From assembly GCF_019599545.1 (NCBI RefSeq), contig NZ_JAIEZV010000004.1:124001-188000 (forward strand): 64,000 bases of DNA, in the 5' to 3' direction. Source of the stretch: Halobacillus sp. Nhm2S1 (lineage in GTDB: Bacteria; Bacillota; Bacilli; Bacillales; Halobacillaceae). The translations under genes were made by a program, and so were the position numbers. The notes beneath the pieces were generated by a model, which saw only the letters and a program-made list of their open reading frames with translations, was not told the DNA's origin and made no database searches. Below, one piece after another: positions 17,883 through 26,556 of this stretch (its first letter is position 1; each line of letters begins with the position of its first letter).

Positions 17883-18338
17883 CTATCCTTTTTTCGTCGC
17901 ATAGGCTTTCATTGCATCTAATTCACAACTGCCAATCGGTTCATGGATCATCGTGATTTCCCGTTGGTTCTTTGGTTTTTCAAGGTCGTGATAAACTTTT
18001 TCTGAAAGGGTAAGCCCAACACGACTGGCATCTTCAACGGATTGGGAGTAGATAACTTTTTTTAAATTCGAGAAGTACATGGCAGTGAGACACATCGCGC
18101 AAGGTTCTCCACTCGCATACATCGTACAATCACTCAAATCAATGGCCCCCCTTGCTTGTTGGGCTTTTTTAATCGCTACCATTTCAGCGTGAGCGCTGAC
18201 ATCGGGGTGGAGATGAAGTTCATTTACACCTTCGGCAATAATTTCTCCGTTACAAACAAGAACTGCTCCGAATGGGTGGCCTCCAGCGTTTACATTTTCT
18301 AAAGCTAACTGCAAAGCCCGTTCTGAAAAAGGATTCAC
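17883..18338 (-). CDS. Nucleoside/guanine deaminase-like enzyme (CDA fold)
   Basis: A 151-residue zinc-dependent deaminase with HAE (SAHAEMVAI) and PCAMC (GEPCAMCLTAM), the metal and catalytic residues of the CDA superfamily. The C-terminal extension and overall length resemble B. subtilis guanine deaminase GuaD, but substrate is not certain from motifs; tRNA adenosine deaminases have a different C-terminus. The start is a GTG with AGGAG upstream. It lies 15 bp after the MOSC gene. Confidence 0.75.
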   Translation of the reverse strand: MNPFSERALQLALENVNAGGHPFGAVLVCNGEIIAEGVNELHLHPDVSAHAEMVAIKKAQQARGAIDLSDCTMYASGEPCAMCLTAMYFSNLKKVIYSQSVEDASRVGLTLSEKVYHDLEKPKNQREITMIHEPIGSCELDAMKAYATKKG

Positions 18339-18353
18339 AATCTCTATCTCCTC

Positions 18354-18995
18354 TCATTTTTGTAGACGTTTGTTCAGCGATTGCTTCAAACCACTAGCGA
18401 GTGGTTCGACAGCCACAACCCGTCTAATTTCAGTGTCGTTATCTCGATCATGGTAGCGCACCTCATTGACATCATTCACAGTCACTCCATCGGGATGAGG
18501 CTCAATTAAGGTCATATAGTCCCAAGGAGTCACCTTCCCCTCCCGTAGCACTCTCAAATAAAAACCCGAGAACCCTTTCTCCATGACACGTGCTGGAAAA
18601 TCATCGATTCCATGAGTTCGAGCTATAATATAGCACGGCTTTCTGGGCTCAGATACTTGCAGGACGGCTTCTCCAAGTTGAAAAATATCGCCGATGTGGA
18701 TATCACGCTCGTCAATCCCTTCTACAGTCAAGTTTTCACCGAAAGAAGGAAAAGAAAATTCTTGACCGTAATGACCTTCCCAGTGCCTATAGTGCTGGGC
18801 TGGATAAAGGCATACAGCTTTGTCCCGGCCGCCGTGATTCTTTTTATCTGCTTGTTCATCCCCTTCAAAGTTCGTATAAGTCAAATGGATAGGGTCTTTG
18901 ACAGGGGTTTTCCGGTAGGCACTGTTCAATCCCCCTTTATCCGTTTGATAGGTTTCCGGACGACCGACATTCAAAGATAAGAGTTTATGCTTCAC
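18354..18995 (-). CDS. yflK: MOSC-domain protein, YflK/YiiM type
   Basis: A 213-residue protein with a MOSC domain (about 30-160) containing the invariant cysteine in SEPRKPCYII and the GENLTVEG segment, then a helical 3-alpha tail (REVAV... at 190-213). YiiM-type MOSC proteins use a molybdenum cofactor in N-hydroxylated compound reduction. The GTG start (AGAGGGGA upstream) overlaps the stop of the preceding Cys-cluster gene by 11 bp, implying coupling. Confidence 0.82.
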   Translation of the reverse strand: MKHKLLSLNVGRPETYQTDKGGLNSAYRKTPVKDPIHLTYTNFEGDEQADKKNHGGRDKAVCLYPAQHYRHWEGHYGQEFSFPSFGENLTVEGIDERDIHIGDIFQLGEAVLQVSEPRKPCYIIARTHGIDDFPARVMEKGFSGFYLRVLREGKVTPWDYMTLIEPHPDGVTVNDVNEVRYHDRDNDTEIRRVVAVEPLASGLKQSLNKRLQK

Positions 18996-19728
18996 TTAAG
19001 GTCCCCTCTTTCCATTGCTTAATCCAGGCTGGGAGGTAATCATAACTCCAAGCGTCCATCGGATAATCAACAAAAACATCTTCGCCATTTTCATAGAGCG
19101 CTTGTATTAACTCATTCATACTTCCGAAATAAAATTGATAAAGAAATTCATAGCTGAACGGTTCTTTTGGCATATGCTGATCTGCACACACCTGCGGATC
19201 ACTATAGTTCAAATAGGTACGACAAGGAATCGGCCGCACTTCATAAGCCATACATAATTGAGTTTCAGGATCCAGCATCGGGCAAGGCAGGTTCAACTTT
19301 TTGTATTCCAGTTTTGTTTCTGGCGCTTCATAATCCATAGCCATAGCTTTTTGCAATTTGTCCTGCTGTTTTTCATAATAATTTTCCCAATGGTCATAAA
19401 TCGCTTTTTTTCGATCTTCCGAAAAGTTCTCAATGGAACAAAACAACATTTTCGCTTCCATTTTCGTAATGACAATCGGGAAGTAGCAGCAGAAAGCACA
19501 TCCCATAAAACAATTCGGCTTCATGGAGGTGAATTCCTCCATCCGCTCAATTTCGTGGTCGACTTCGGTCAGCAATCTCTGAAAACCACTTAATATCACA
19601 GTTTCTGTATCTTGTTCACTATCCAATAATTCATCAACAATCCCGTCAAAAAATGAAGGGTCGATTTCATACGATTGGTTTATTTTTTCACACCGCTTTA
19701 TGATTTCTTCATGTTTCAAAAAACTCAT
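18985..19728 (-). CDS. YkgJ-like cysteine-cluster protein
   Basis: A 247-residue protein with a CxxxCxxCC-type cluster (NCFMGCAFCCYF) and later CPML...LCMAYEVRPIPCRTY, the arrangement of the YkgJ-type putative zinc or iron cluster family. Function is unknown. I chose the ATG at 19728 with GAGGAG 8 nt upstream; the open frame continues 144 bp further into the mreBH promoter and is not needed. It is the first gene of a probable five-gene minus-strand operon ending with the SRAP gene. Confidence 0.75.
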   Translation of the reverse strand: MSFLKHEEIIKRCEKINQSYEIDPSFFDGIVDELLDSEQDTETVILSGFQRLLTEVDHEIERMEEFTSMKPNCFMGCAFCCYFPIVITKMEAKMLFCSIENFSEDRKKAIYDHWENYYEKQQDKLQKAMAMDYEAPETKLEYKKLNLPCPMLDPETQLCMAYEVRPIPCRTYLNYSDPQVCADQHMPKEPFSYEFLYQFYFGSMNELIQALYENGEDVFVDYPMDAWSYDYLPAWIKQWKEGTLSEA

Positions 19729-19813
19729 AGTAAAACTCCTCTGTCTATCGTTAGTCCCATTATACACGGGGCATGACATATGGCACCACTTTCTCCCGAC
19801 CACGAATTTCCTG

Positions 19814-19842
19814 TTGTTCAACCCCCAAAAAAATCCTATGAT
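19814..19842 (+). promoter_or_regulatory. Promoter region of mreBH
   Basis: TTGTTC (19814-19819), a 17-bp spacer and TATGAT (19837-19842) give a sigma-A-type promoter. The spacer begins with ACCCCC (19821-19826), the -35 hexamer of B. subtilis SigI, which controls mreBH there; the matching CGAA element was not found at a convincing distance. Confidence 0.55.
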
Positions 19843-19890
19843 ATGAGAAGACATATAAATAGAATCTTTCACCTTTGGAGGTACGTCTAC

Positions 19891-20898
19891 ATGTTATCAA
19901 ACGCAGAAATCGGTATCGATCTTGGTACTGCTAATATATTGATTTATTCAAAATCAAAAGGAATTTTACTTAATGAACCGTCTGTTGTCGCCTACAATAC
20001 AGAAACGAAAAACGTGGTGGCTGTAGGAAAAGAAGCAAAAGAAATGGTCGGAAAGACACCGAGAAACATCATCCCTGTCCGCCCGTTGAGAGATGGTGTT
20101 ATCGCTGATTATGATATGACCGCGCAAATGTTGAAGGAGCTTTTGAAAAAAGTATCCAAAAAATCCGGCATCTCCATGCGTAAACCGACCGTCGTCATTT
20201 GTACGCCTTCCGGCTCAACTTCTGTTGAACGCCGTGCCATTCATAATGCAGTGAAAAGCTATGGAGCTAAAAATGTGCATTTGATTGAAGAACCAATCGC
20301 AGCCGCAATTGGTGCTGACCTTCCAGTTGATGAACCTATTGCCAACGTAGTCGTAGATATCGGTGGCGGAACGAGTGAAGTAGCTATCATTTCCTTCGGT
20401 GGTGTCGTATCCTGCAAATCCATTCGTACAGGTGGAGACGTCATGGATGAGGAAATCATCCAGCACGTGCGTAAAGCTTACAACGTATTAATCGGAGAGC
20501 GCACAGCCGAGCAAATCAAGATGGAAATCGGCTACGCACTTATCGATCACCCAGAAGAAACGATGGAAGTAAGAGGTCGTGACATGGTCACTGGTCTTCC
20601 AAAAACCATCGAACTAAAATCAACGGAAATTCAAGGAGCCCTGAAAGAGTCCCTAGAACAGCTACTAGAAACGATTCGTGCAACCCTTGAAGATTGCCCA
20701 CCAGAACTAAGCGGAGATATCGTAGACCACGGTGTCATCCTTACCGGAGGGGGCTCCTTGCTTAACGGCATGCAGGATTGGCTTTCCAACGAAATTTCCG
20801 TACCTGTACACATGGCCCCAAGTCCACTGGAATCCGTAGCCATCGGAACCGGCCGCAGCCTGAAAATGATTCAAAAACTGCAAAAAGCAAGTAAGTAA
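19891..20898 (+). CDS. mreBH: Rod-shape actin homologue MreBH
   Basis: A 335-residue MreB/Mbl-family actin homologue with nucleotide-binding motifs [17 protein letters not shown] and [11 protein letters not shown]. Of the three Bacillus paralogues the length and the start [16 protein letters not shown] fit MreBH best. It forms membrane-associated filaments guiding lateral wall hydrolases. TTGGAGG lies before the ATG at 19891; the frame extends upstream without a site. It is divergent from the Cys-cluster gene and followed by two tandem repeat units. Confidence 0.88.
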   Translation: MLSNAEIGIDLGTANILIYSKSKGILLNEPSVVAYNTETKNVVAVGKEAKEMVGKTPRNIIPVRPLRDGVIADYDMTAQMLKELLKKVSKKSGISMRKPTVVICTPSGSTSVERRAIHNAVKSYGAKNVHLIEEPIAAAIGADLPVDEPIANVVVDIGGGTSEVAIISFGGVVSCKSIRTGGDVMDEEIIQHVRKAYNVLIGERTAEQIKMEIGYALIDHPEETMEVRGRDMVTGLPKTIELKSTEIQGALKESLEQLLETIRATLEDCPPELSGDIVDHGVILTGGGSLLNGMQDWLSNEISVPVHMAPSPLESVAIGTGRSLKMIQKLQKASK

Positions 20899-20931
20899 GA
20901 TAGAAAGGCGGAAACGCCCGGGAGTCCCGAC

Positions 20932-21020
20932 AAGCATAAGACGAGGGGCGCAGTGAGGTGATCTTCCCTCGCGGAGGCCATCGACTTATGTCTCGAGGGA
21001 CTGGGCGTTGGAGCTGGACA
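20932..21020. repeat. CATAAG repeat unit, copy 1
   Basis: An 89-bp unit beginning AAGCATAAGACGA and ending GTTGGAGCTGGACA. CATAAGACGA near its start is the near-inverse of TCGACTTATG near its centre-right, so a hairpin can form. A second copy follows with a 123-bp offset. Related GC-rich units occur between genes in many Bacillaceae (recalled from general knowledge). Confidence 0.8.
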
Positions 21021-21054
21021 GACTGAAGTGGGGAATCACCCTGGTAGACTCGAA

Positions 21055-21143
21055 AAGCATAAGACAAGCGCCGCAGTGAGGTGATCTTCCCTCACGGTGG
21101 CCATCGACTTATGTCTCGAGGGACTGGGCGTTGGAGCTGGACA
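21055..21143. repeat. CATAAG repeat unit, copy 2
   Basis: Same length and layout as the copy at 20932-21020. The last about 45 bp (from CCATCGACTTATG to GCTGGACA) are identical between the copies, while the first third differs at several positions (ACGAGGGGCG against ACAAGCGCCG). Confidence 0.8.
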
Positions 21144-21169
21144 AACCGATCTAAAAAGATTGAAAGAAA

Positions 21170-21206
21170 ACAAAACCTCCGGGGATCCCCGGAGGTTTTG
21201 TTGTAT
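21170..21206 (+). terminator. Strong terminator after mreBH and its repeats
   Basis: A 32-bp perfect palindrome with arms ACAAAACCTCCGGGG and CCCCGGAGGTTTTGT and a T-run after it. It lies about 270 bp after the mreBH stop, beyond the two repeat units. Confidence 0.85.
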
Positions 21207-21426
21207 CATCTCTTGCCCTTCCCAAAAAGAAATGAACACAACTAAATCCCCTCAAAAGAGAGGATATAATAGGGACGATGTCGAAATACGGATAAAAGTA
21301 GAGATTCATTTACACTTTTGATAGAATGTTTCGAAACAACCCACGGAGTGGAAAGGAAGGAATAGAGACCTATTCCCCTACTCTCTCTTCTAACACAGCA
21401 GATCAAACATTAAGGAGCAGATTTCA

Positions 21427-21732
21427 ATGAAACTATCTACTTTACTTAAGTGGTTAACAGGTGGTTGTGAAGCATTCCTGGCTATCCCTATAGCAGGTGG
21501 GGCTTTCATATTCAGCAATGCATGGCTGCCGTTATTGTTCATGTTTGTTTTCCACTTAATTACCCTCGTTGTCTCAGCTAAAGACAAGCGTTCCTACGTG
21601 GGAAGTATTCTCGGTATGATCACAAGTGCTATCGGAGCGATCCCTTTTATCGGCTGGGTCATGCACACTGTGACTGCCATCGTTCTTTTAATAGATGCCG
21701 GCCGCGCTACAAGCCTGGATAATAAATCCTGA
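21427..21732 (+). CDS. Small conserved-looking membrane protein
   Basis: A 101-residue protein with three hydrophobic helices (ending at about residues 34, 50 and 92) and glycine-rich turns (LTGGCEAFLAIPIAGGAF, GSILGMITSAIGAIPFIGW). I did not recognise its family and no function can be given. AAGGAG precedes the ATG by about 9 nt. It is 28 bp upstream of the next gene and may head a three-gene operon. The region 21207-21426 before it contains TATAAT near 21266 but no other clear signal. Confidence 0.6.
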   Translation: MKLSTLLKWLTGGCEAFLAIPIAGGAFIFSNAWLPLLFMFVFHLITLVVSAKDKRSYVGSILGMITSAIGAIPFIGWVMHTVTAIVLLIDAGRATSLDNKS

Positions 21733-21760
21733 GCACCTAATTCACCAAAGGGGGATAGCG

Positions 21761-22132
21761 ATGTTTACAGTCATATGTCTTTTCCGAGTAAAACAAAAAA
21801 AATTGGATGAATTTATGAAATTGAGCAGAAAAACCGGGAATCTCTTAAAATCTCATGGGGCTCTCGACCATAATCTATATTTTTCCAATAAACTGACCGG
21901 CAGCCAAGGTTCAATGGGATTTTTGAATATCGTAGACGTTGAGGAAGATGAAGAACTCGTTCTCGGTCAATCCATATTTAATAGTGAAGACCATTACCAT
22001 GAAATCATGAGAACTGCAGGATTCGACGATATTATTCAATATTTAGACGATCATATTAAAAATGTAGTGGAAACGACAAGAATTATTACTTCAAGTTTTA
22101 CAACAGAACGCAGTAAGGAGTTAGAAGCATAA
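21761..22132 (+). CDS. Antibiotic-biosynthesis-monooxygenase-like small protein
   Basis: A 123-residue soluble protein whose pattern (MFTVICLFRVKQKKLDEFMK at the start, then DHNLYFSNK and FLNIVDVEED) fits the dimeric alpha-beta barrel (ABM/Dabb) fold. No catalytic residues are diagnostic, so the function is open. I chose the ATG at 21761 after AAGGGGGA; an upstream extension overlaps the previous gene. It lies 21 bp before the reductase gene. Confidence 0.55.
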   Translation: MFTVICLFRVKQKKLDEFMKLSRKTGNLLKSHGALDHNLYFSNKLTGSQGSMGFLNIVDVEEDEELVLGQSIFNSEDHYHEIMRTAGFDDIIQYLDDHIKNVVETTRIITSSFTTERSKELEA

Positions 22133-22153
22133 TTTCTTCGGAGGTGTCGATAT

Positions 22154-23074
22154 ATGAAAATTGTAGTTTTAGGGGCAGGAGCCTTAGGTGCGTATTTCGG
22201 GGCACGGTGGCAGGAAGCTGGTCATGATGTCATTAACCTTGTGCGTGAAGGAAGAGCCGAGCAGATTGAAAAAAACGGACTGAAGCTACATAGCGAAATG
22301 GGAGATTATGAAGTGCCAGACCCTGTGATTGCCAGAAGTCCAGAAGAAATCGAGAATCCTGATCTTGTTTTTCTTGCCGTTAAAGGCTACCACCTTCATG
22401 GTACATTGGACTGGCTGAAAGCTTTGGTAAACAAAGGAGCAAAAGTCTATCCCGTTTTAAATGGTATGGAACACATCAGCATATTGCAAAAAGAATTGGG
22501 GGAGGAAGCTGTTATCGGCGGACTTTCCTACATCATTGCAACCCTTGATGAAGCTGGGCATGTTGTCCATACGAGCCCATTCCATGACCTCGTATTCGGA
22601 CCGCTCCATACGTCTCAGCAGGCCATCTGTGAAGAACTTGCCCTCGCTTGTAACCAGGCGAATGTGAATAGTACTTTAAGTACAAACATTCTGGAGGACA
22701 TGTGGAGAAAATACATGTTCATTACCGCATTTTCTGGAATTACAACAGCTGTTAATCAGCCTATTGGCGTTGTCCGAAGTTATCCTCAAACGTTCCGAAT
22801 CGCAGAGCGAATTCTTACGGAAATGAAAGAACTTGCAAACGCTCACCACATCGATTTGACAGATGAACAAGTGCAGCAGGCATTTGAACGGTTACGCGGA
22901 TTGGATGATGAAATGACATCATCCATGCATCAAGATCGACGAAAAGGACTCCCGCTGGAAGTTGAACACCTTCATGGTGGAGCTTTACGCCTGGGCAGCG
23001 AAGTGGGATTGAGCATGCCTTATATTGAAACAATCCATGCAATGATCAAACCTTACGAAGAATATCAACAATGA
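22154..23074 (+). CDS. Ketopantoate reductase-family oxidoreductase (PanE/ApbA)
   Basis: A 306-residue two-domain NADP-dependent reductase. The N-terminal Rossmann motif is GAGALGAYFG; the C-terminal helical domain contains DMWRKYMFITAFSGITTAVNQP with the conserved lysine region. The enzyme reduces 2-oxo acids such as ketopantoate to 2-hydroxy acids. Because Bacillaceae often have several paralogues, assignment to pantothenate synthesis is not secure. GGAGGTG lies 8-10 nt before the ATG. Confidence 0.75.
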   Translation: MKIVVLGAGALGAYFGARWQEAGHDVINLVREGRAEQIEKNGLKLHSEMGDYEVPDPVIARSPEEIENPDLVFLAVKGYHLHGTLDWLKALVNKGAKVYPVLNGMEHISILQKELGEEAVIGGLSYIIATLDEAGHVVHTSPFHDLVFGPLHTSQQAICEELALACNQANVNSTLSTNILEDMWRKYMFITAFSGITTAVNQPIGVVRSYPQTFRIAERILTEMKELANAHHIDLTDEQVQQAFERLRGLDDEMTSSMHQDRRKGLPLEVEHLHGGALRLGSEVGLSMPYIETIHAMIKPYEEYQQ

Positions 23075-23076
23075 CA

Positions 23077-23113
23077 GAAAAGGTGCCCCTGAACTCAGGG
23101 GCACCTTTTCTCT
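23077..23113. terminator. Bidirectional terminator between the reductase and cwlK-like genes
   Basis: AAAAGGTGCCCCTGA and TCAGGGGCACCTTTT form a 15-bp stem between two convergent genes. Confidence 0.9.
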
Positions 23114-23115
23114 TT

Positions 23116-23697
23116 CTATTCTTCATCTGCGTATTCGTCTACTTTCGGCCTCTTTCCTCTTTTCAATTCCCTGATCGATAATCCGAAGTCCATTTGCAAA
23201 TGAGGATAATCCTTAAAATTCTCCCAGTCGCCTCCCCATTCAAACCCAAGACCTTTAGCTGCTTCAGCAATTTCCAACCAATCTGATCGTCCGTTTCCAT
23301 TTCCATCGTACTCTGTATCCCAAATGATCCGGCCACCTTCGTTCTCAAGCGCAAAATCTATGGCAAGCCCATAATTATGATAGGACTCCCCACCCCTTGC
23401 ATAAGTGACAACTTGCCCCTCAGATGAACGACCTTGTTCATATAGCTTGTCCTGTCTTTGAACAGATCGGTGACCTTCTGTTATAACAATGTTGATCCCT
23501 GCTTCCCTTACCTTTTCAACCAGTTGTTCTTTCCGCTTTTCCACTGTCGGGTGAAGGTTGGTGGGCAAAGGGACATCTTTTTTGTAAAAAACACCTTGAG
23601 GAAGTTCCTTTTCTACTTGTGGGACCAAAAAGAACAGCACCAGAGCAACCACGACAGCAAAAAAGAAGAAGTTCATCAAGTTTTTTAGAATGCGCAC
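23116..23697 (-). CDS. M15-family cell-wall peptidase (CwlK/VanY-like)
   Basis: A 193-residue protein with an N-terminal membrane anchor (FFFFAVVVALVLFFLVP) and an extracytoplasmic M15 domain. Zn-site motifs are SYHNYGLAIDFA (HxxGxxxD type) and the late DYPHLQMD histidine. This matches CwlK, an L-alanyl-D-glutamate endopeptidase, better than VanY carboxypeptidases, though both share the fold. GTG at 23697 has GGAAGGGA 7 nt upstream; an ATG seven codons earlier overlaps that site. It may loosen peptidoglycan, perhaps with the lateral-wall role of MreBH nearby (inference). Confidence 0.8.
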   Translation of the reverse strand: MRILKNLMNFFFFAVVVALVLFFLVPQVEKELPQGVFYKKDVPLPTNLHPTVEKRKEQLVEKVREAGINIVITEGHRSVQRQDKLYEQGRSSEGQVVTYARGGESYHNYGLAIDFALENEGGRIIWDTEYDGNGNGRSDWLEIAEAAKGLGFEWGGDWENFKDYPHLQMDFGLSIRELKRGKRPKVDEYADEE

Positions 23698-23829
23698 TTC
23701 TGCTTCCCTTCCATTCATTTATTGTTTAAATTGAGAATACCACACGAAGCTGGTTAGAGAAACGAATAAGTTCCTTTTCATAGTTTCCTATAGTATATTT
23801 ACAGAAACATCCAATTGGGAGGGAACCAT

Positions 23830-24558
23830 ATGAAATCCGTCTACTTATTACTATCAAACACAGGCACGATCACAAACCAAGCCATTAAAGCTTTCACCGC
23901 AGCCCCCTACAACCACGCATCGATCTCCCTCGATAAAAATATGAAGCGCCTGTATAGTTTCGGTAGACGTCGACCGACAAACCCTTTTTGGGGAGGATTC
24001 GTTCAGGAAGATCTTGTTCAAGGAACATTCAGCTGGTACCCCTACGCCACCTGTGCCGTTTATGAATTAAAAATGACAAGAAGAAAATATCAAAAGCTCG
24101 AGCGCCTTCTTAAAGCATTCGCTAAGAACTATAAAACTTACTTTTACAATTACTTAGGTCTTTTAGGTGTACCTACAAACCAGCCTATTCATGTGAAATC
24201 CAGTTATTTTTGCTCCCAATTCGTAGCTGAAGTACTTAAACGAGCAGGATTCAACCTTTTTTACAAACCGAGTGCTCTTGTTACTCCAGATGATTTCCGC
24301 AATCACGAAGAACTCCAGTTGATTTACGAGGGTGCCCTTTATGAATACCCTCATTTATATTCAAGAACCTATTACCATCCAAAAAAGTACAAATCCTTCC
24401 CGTTTCGAAGATACATAAAACAACAGGTAAAGTCGGAGGTGCTCGGGATACAAGAAGAGAACGGAGAGCTCTACCAGTTCAGGGATGGATTCATCAAACC
24501 AAAGAAAATCTTAATCTCAAAAAAATGGTACAGAATTAGAAAGATTCTGGACCTATAA
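23830..24558 (+). CDS. Permuted NlpC/P60 (YiiX-like) papain-fold protein
   Basis: A 242-residue soluble, basic protein. A histidine motif (PYNHASISLD) precedes the cysteine motif (SSYFCSQFVAEVLKRAG); His-before-Cys order is characteristic of circularly permuted NlpC/P60 amidases such as YiiX. Members may act as hydrolases or lipid-processing enzymes; substrate is unknown. There is no signal peptide. The C-terminal 60 residues are strongly basic (FRRYIKQQ, KPKKILISKKWYRIRK). The ATG at 23830 follows GGGAGGGA. Confidence 0.7.
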   Translation: MKSVYLLLSNTGTITNQAIKAFTAAPYNHASISLDKNMKRLYSFGRRRPTNPFWGGFVQEDLVQGTFSWYPYATCAVYELKMTRRKYQKLERLLKAFAKNYKTYFYNYLGLLGVPTNQPIHVKSSYFCSQFVAEVLKRAGFNLFYKPSALVTPDDFRNHEELQLIYEGALYEYPHLYSRTYYHPKKYKSFPFRRYIKQQVKSEVLGIQEENGELYQFRDGFIKPKKILISKKWYRIRKILDL

Positions 24559-24596
24559 AAAATCTTCCATCTTCTACAATAGCTCCCTTTATTTAA

Positions 24597-25273
24597 AGAC
24601 TCAGTTTCGAGACTTTTGTTGAGTGGTAGGGCTGCGGGGAATGGCTCGCTTTCCGCGGGAGCGCGATGAGCACATACCGCACTCCCTTAAAGGAAGCCTG
24701 GCCTGGTTGAAATAATGAATGACACTCCCTGGCCATGGATACGGGGTCAGGGAAACGACGATTTACAGTGGTTTGGATCGGTCATTAGAAAAAAAAAAAA
24801 CGTTCGTGTCTCCATTCGCTTTTCATGCGGACGTTTCCCAGACCCTGCTTCCACGCTTATTCGTGTGGGATTTTTGGTTAAAACAACTATATAACGCGTG
24901 GCTGAGCAGGTCTTCCCTACAGAAGTTGTCAGTCTGTTAGAGGAATTTCGAGAACCTCTTTATGGCAAAGGGGCGGAGGGAAACGGTGAGACTCCTACCT
25001 TAAGTGTGCAGGCGCCTTGGTCAGCGGCGTATGGACTGGACTGAGCTGGCGGAGATAAAGAAAACCCGAAGAGCATAGCGATTCGATGTTGACTTATCGT
25101 ACAGAAGCGAGGGAAGTCTCACTAGGCGCCGGAACCGGATATAAACTTGGGAAATGCGTGGTAGATGAGACCCCGCAGAGCGTTAGCTCGAGGAGGCTCA
25201 TCACTCGCCCACGGAAAGCGAACCTTTTCCCGGAGCCCCTAAGCTCCCATAAAAGTCTCGAAACTGAGCCTTC
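24597..25273. repeat. Composite palindromic repeat element (no intact gene)
   Basis: This 750-bp gap holds no convincing gene. The left arm (24597-24661: GACTCAGTTTCGAGACTTTTG, then GGGCTGCGGGGAATGGCTCG, quoted in parts) reappears inverted at the right end (25204-25272: CACGGAAAGCG, GGAGCCCCT, AGTCTCGAAACTGAGCC). Nested inside is a second GC-rich palindrome type (GGGGCGGAGGGAAACGGTGA near 24970). Shorter relatives lie at 33442, 38368, 62121 and 62481. It looks like a non-autonomous, MITE-like element with another repeat inserted. Confidence 0.7.
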
Positions 25274-25313
25274 CACAATGTTGCCAGTTAGTTGAATAAT
25301 GATTTACATAAAT

Positions 25314-25358
25314 AAACACCCCTTACCAGATGATATACCGGATTGGGGTGTTTACTTT
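25314..25358 (-). terminator. Terminator of the yfcC-iadA operon
   Basis: AAACACCCC and GGGGTGTTT form the closing stem of an interrupted hairpin (CCGG... in the upper part) with a T-run on the minus side, just after the iadA stop. Confidence 0.75.
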
Positions 25359-25363
25359 TTTGC

Positions 25364-26530
25364 TTATTCGAATGTCCCTTTAACTAGTGGTTCTCCATTA
25401 CTGACCATTTCTCTCCCTAAAGCGATGACACGGGAAATTTTCAGTGTTTCCGGGTCCATCATAACAAGATCTGCATCTTTCCCTTTTTCCAGCTTCCCTT
25501 TCGTATGAAGACCCAAAATAGATGCCGGATTTAGGGTGATGACCTGCAAGGCATCTTCCATGCTCACCTTCTGCTCTACAACGGCCTCTTGGAAAGCTTC
25601 ATACAAGGAGGCTACCTTCCCTACTTTCAAACCAATCAAGTTGCCCTTATCATCAAAATCCGGAAGGCTACCTTGAGCGTCGGAAGTGAAGGTAATTTGT
25701 TCAACCGACACCCCCTGATCAAGCATGCGTTTCAGGGCTTCACTGCTTTTCACTTCTCCGTCTTCTAAAAATTTAGGGATTGTACTCGTTGTAAAATCAA
25801 CGTACCCTCCCCTTTTAGCGTATCGGATCCCTGCTTCAAAAAGATCAGAATTACGGTTGATGTGTGTCGGATAAAATTGTGTAATAGGTATATCAGTCGT
25901 CTCAATAACTCTCTCTATAAGTTCTAATTTATCTGGACTATCCCCGACGTGCACATTGACAATCCCTTTTTTCCCTGAAAGCATCCCACCGATCCGCGCT
26001 TCGGAAGCGATCTTCGCCATTTCTTCAACGGTAGGCTGAGAAGATCGGTGGTCTGAGATGGCGATTTCTCCCGCTCCAATGATCAAATCAATCAACAGAA
26101 TGTCGTCCTCGATGTTACCTGTTAATGTTTTTACAGGGACTTGATAAGAACCAGTATGACAATAGCAGGTAATCCCTTCCTCCCTCAAAGCGCGTGCTTT
26201 CGCTACAAGATTTGTCATGGTCCTTGTCGTCCCATCCGTGCCAATGACACCAACAAGAGTGGTTACTCCGTTTAAGGTGGCGTCCGTCAGCGTCAACTCA
26301 GGTGTGCGGGATCGAAAACTTCCTTCTCCGCCGCCACCTGTAATGTGAACGTGCCCATCAATAAATCCAGGAGTCAGCACCTCTCCTTGGGCTTCTATGA
26401 CGTTCACCTGATCCCCTGACAAGTCTATATGGTCCTGGATATCAGCAATTCGTCCATCGGCAATCAGGACATCTTTTTCTCCTAAAAACTCAGGAGCATA
26501 TACGGTAGCCTGTTTTATTAGAGTAATCAA
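25364..26530 (-). CDS. iadA: Isoaspartyl dipeptidase
   Basis: A 388-residue amidohydrolase-superfamily enzyme of the IadA type, releasing aspartate from L-isoaspartyl dipeptides. Metal-site motifs are GFIDGHVHITGGGGEG (HxH), SDHRSSQP, THINR and TSDAQGS (late Asp). The length equals that of E. coli IadA. The start is TTG at 26530, 8 nt after AGGAGG. It is co-transcribed with the YfcC transporter 26 bp upstream from a sigma-54-type promoter, so transporter and peptidase probably handle the same peptide or amino-acid substrates. Confidence 0.9.
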   Translation of the reverse strand: MITLIKQATVYAPEFLGEKDVLIADGRIADIQDHIDLSGDQVNVIEAQGEVLTPGFIDGHVHITGGGGEGSFRSRTPELTLTDATLNGVTTLVGVIGTDGTTRTMTNLVAKARALREEGITCYCHTGSYQVPVKTLTGNIEDDILLIDLIIGAGEIAISDHRSSQPTVEEMAKIASEARIGGMLSGKKGIVNVHVGDSPDKLELIERVIETTDIPITQFYPTHINRNSDLFEAGIRYAKRGGYVDFTTSTIPKFLEDGEVKSSEALKRMLDQGVSVEQITFTSDAQGSLPDFDDKGNLIGLKVGKVASLYEAFQEAVVEQKVSMEDALQVITLNPASILGLHTKGKLEKGKDADLVMMDPETLKISRVIALGREMVSNGEPLVKGTFE

Positions 26531-26556
26531 ATCTTATACCTCCTGTGTTCTCTCAT

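Noticed and set aside
21097-21321. A 74-residue ORF spanning the second CATAAG repeat and the terminator.
   Set aside because: It runs through a repeat unit and a 32-bp palindrome and has no ribosome binding site.
24719-24940. A 73-residue ORF inside the composite repeat as a possible transposase remnant.
   Set aside because: No transposase motif, poor ribosome binding site, and the reading frame is formed by repeat sequence.
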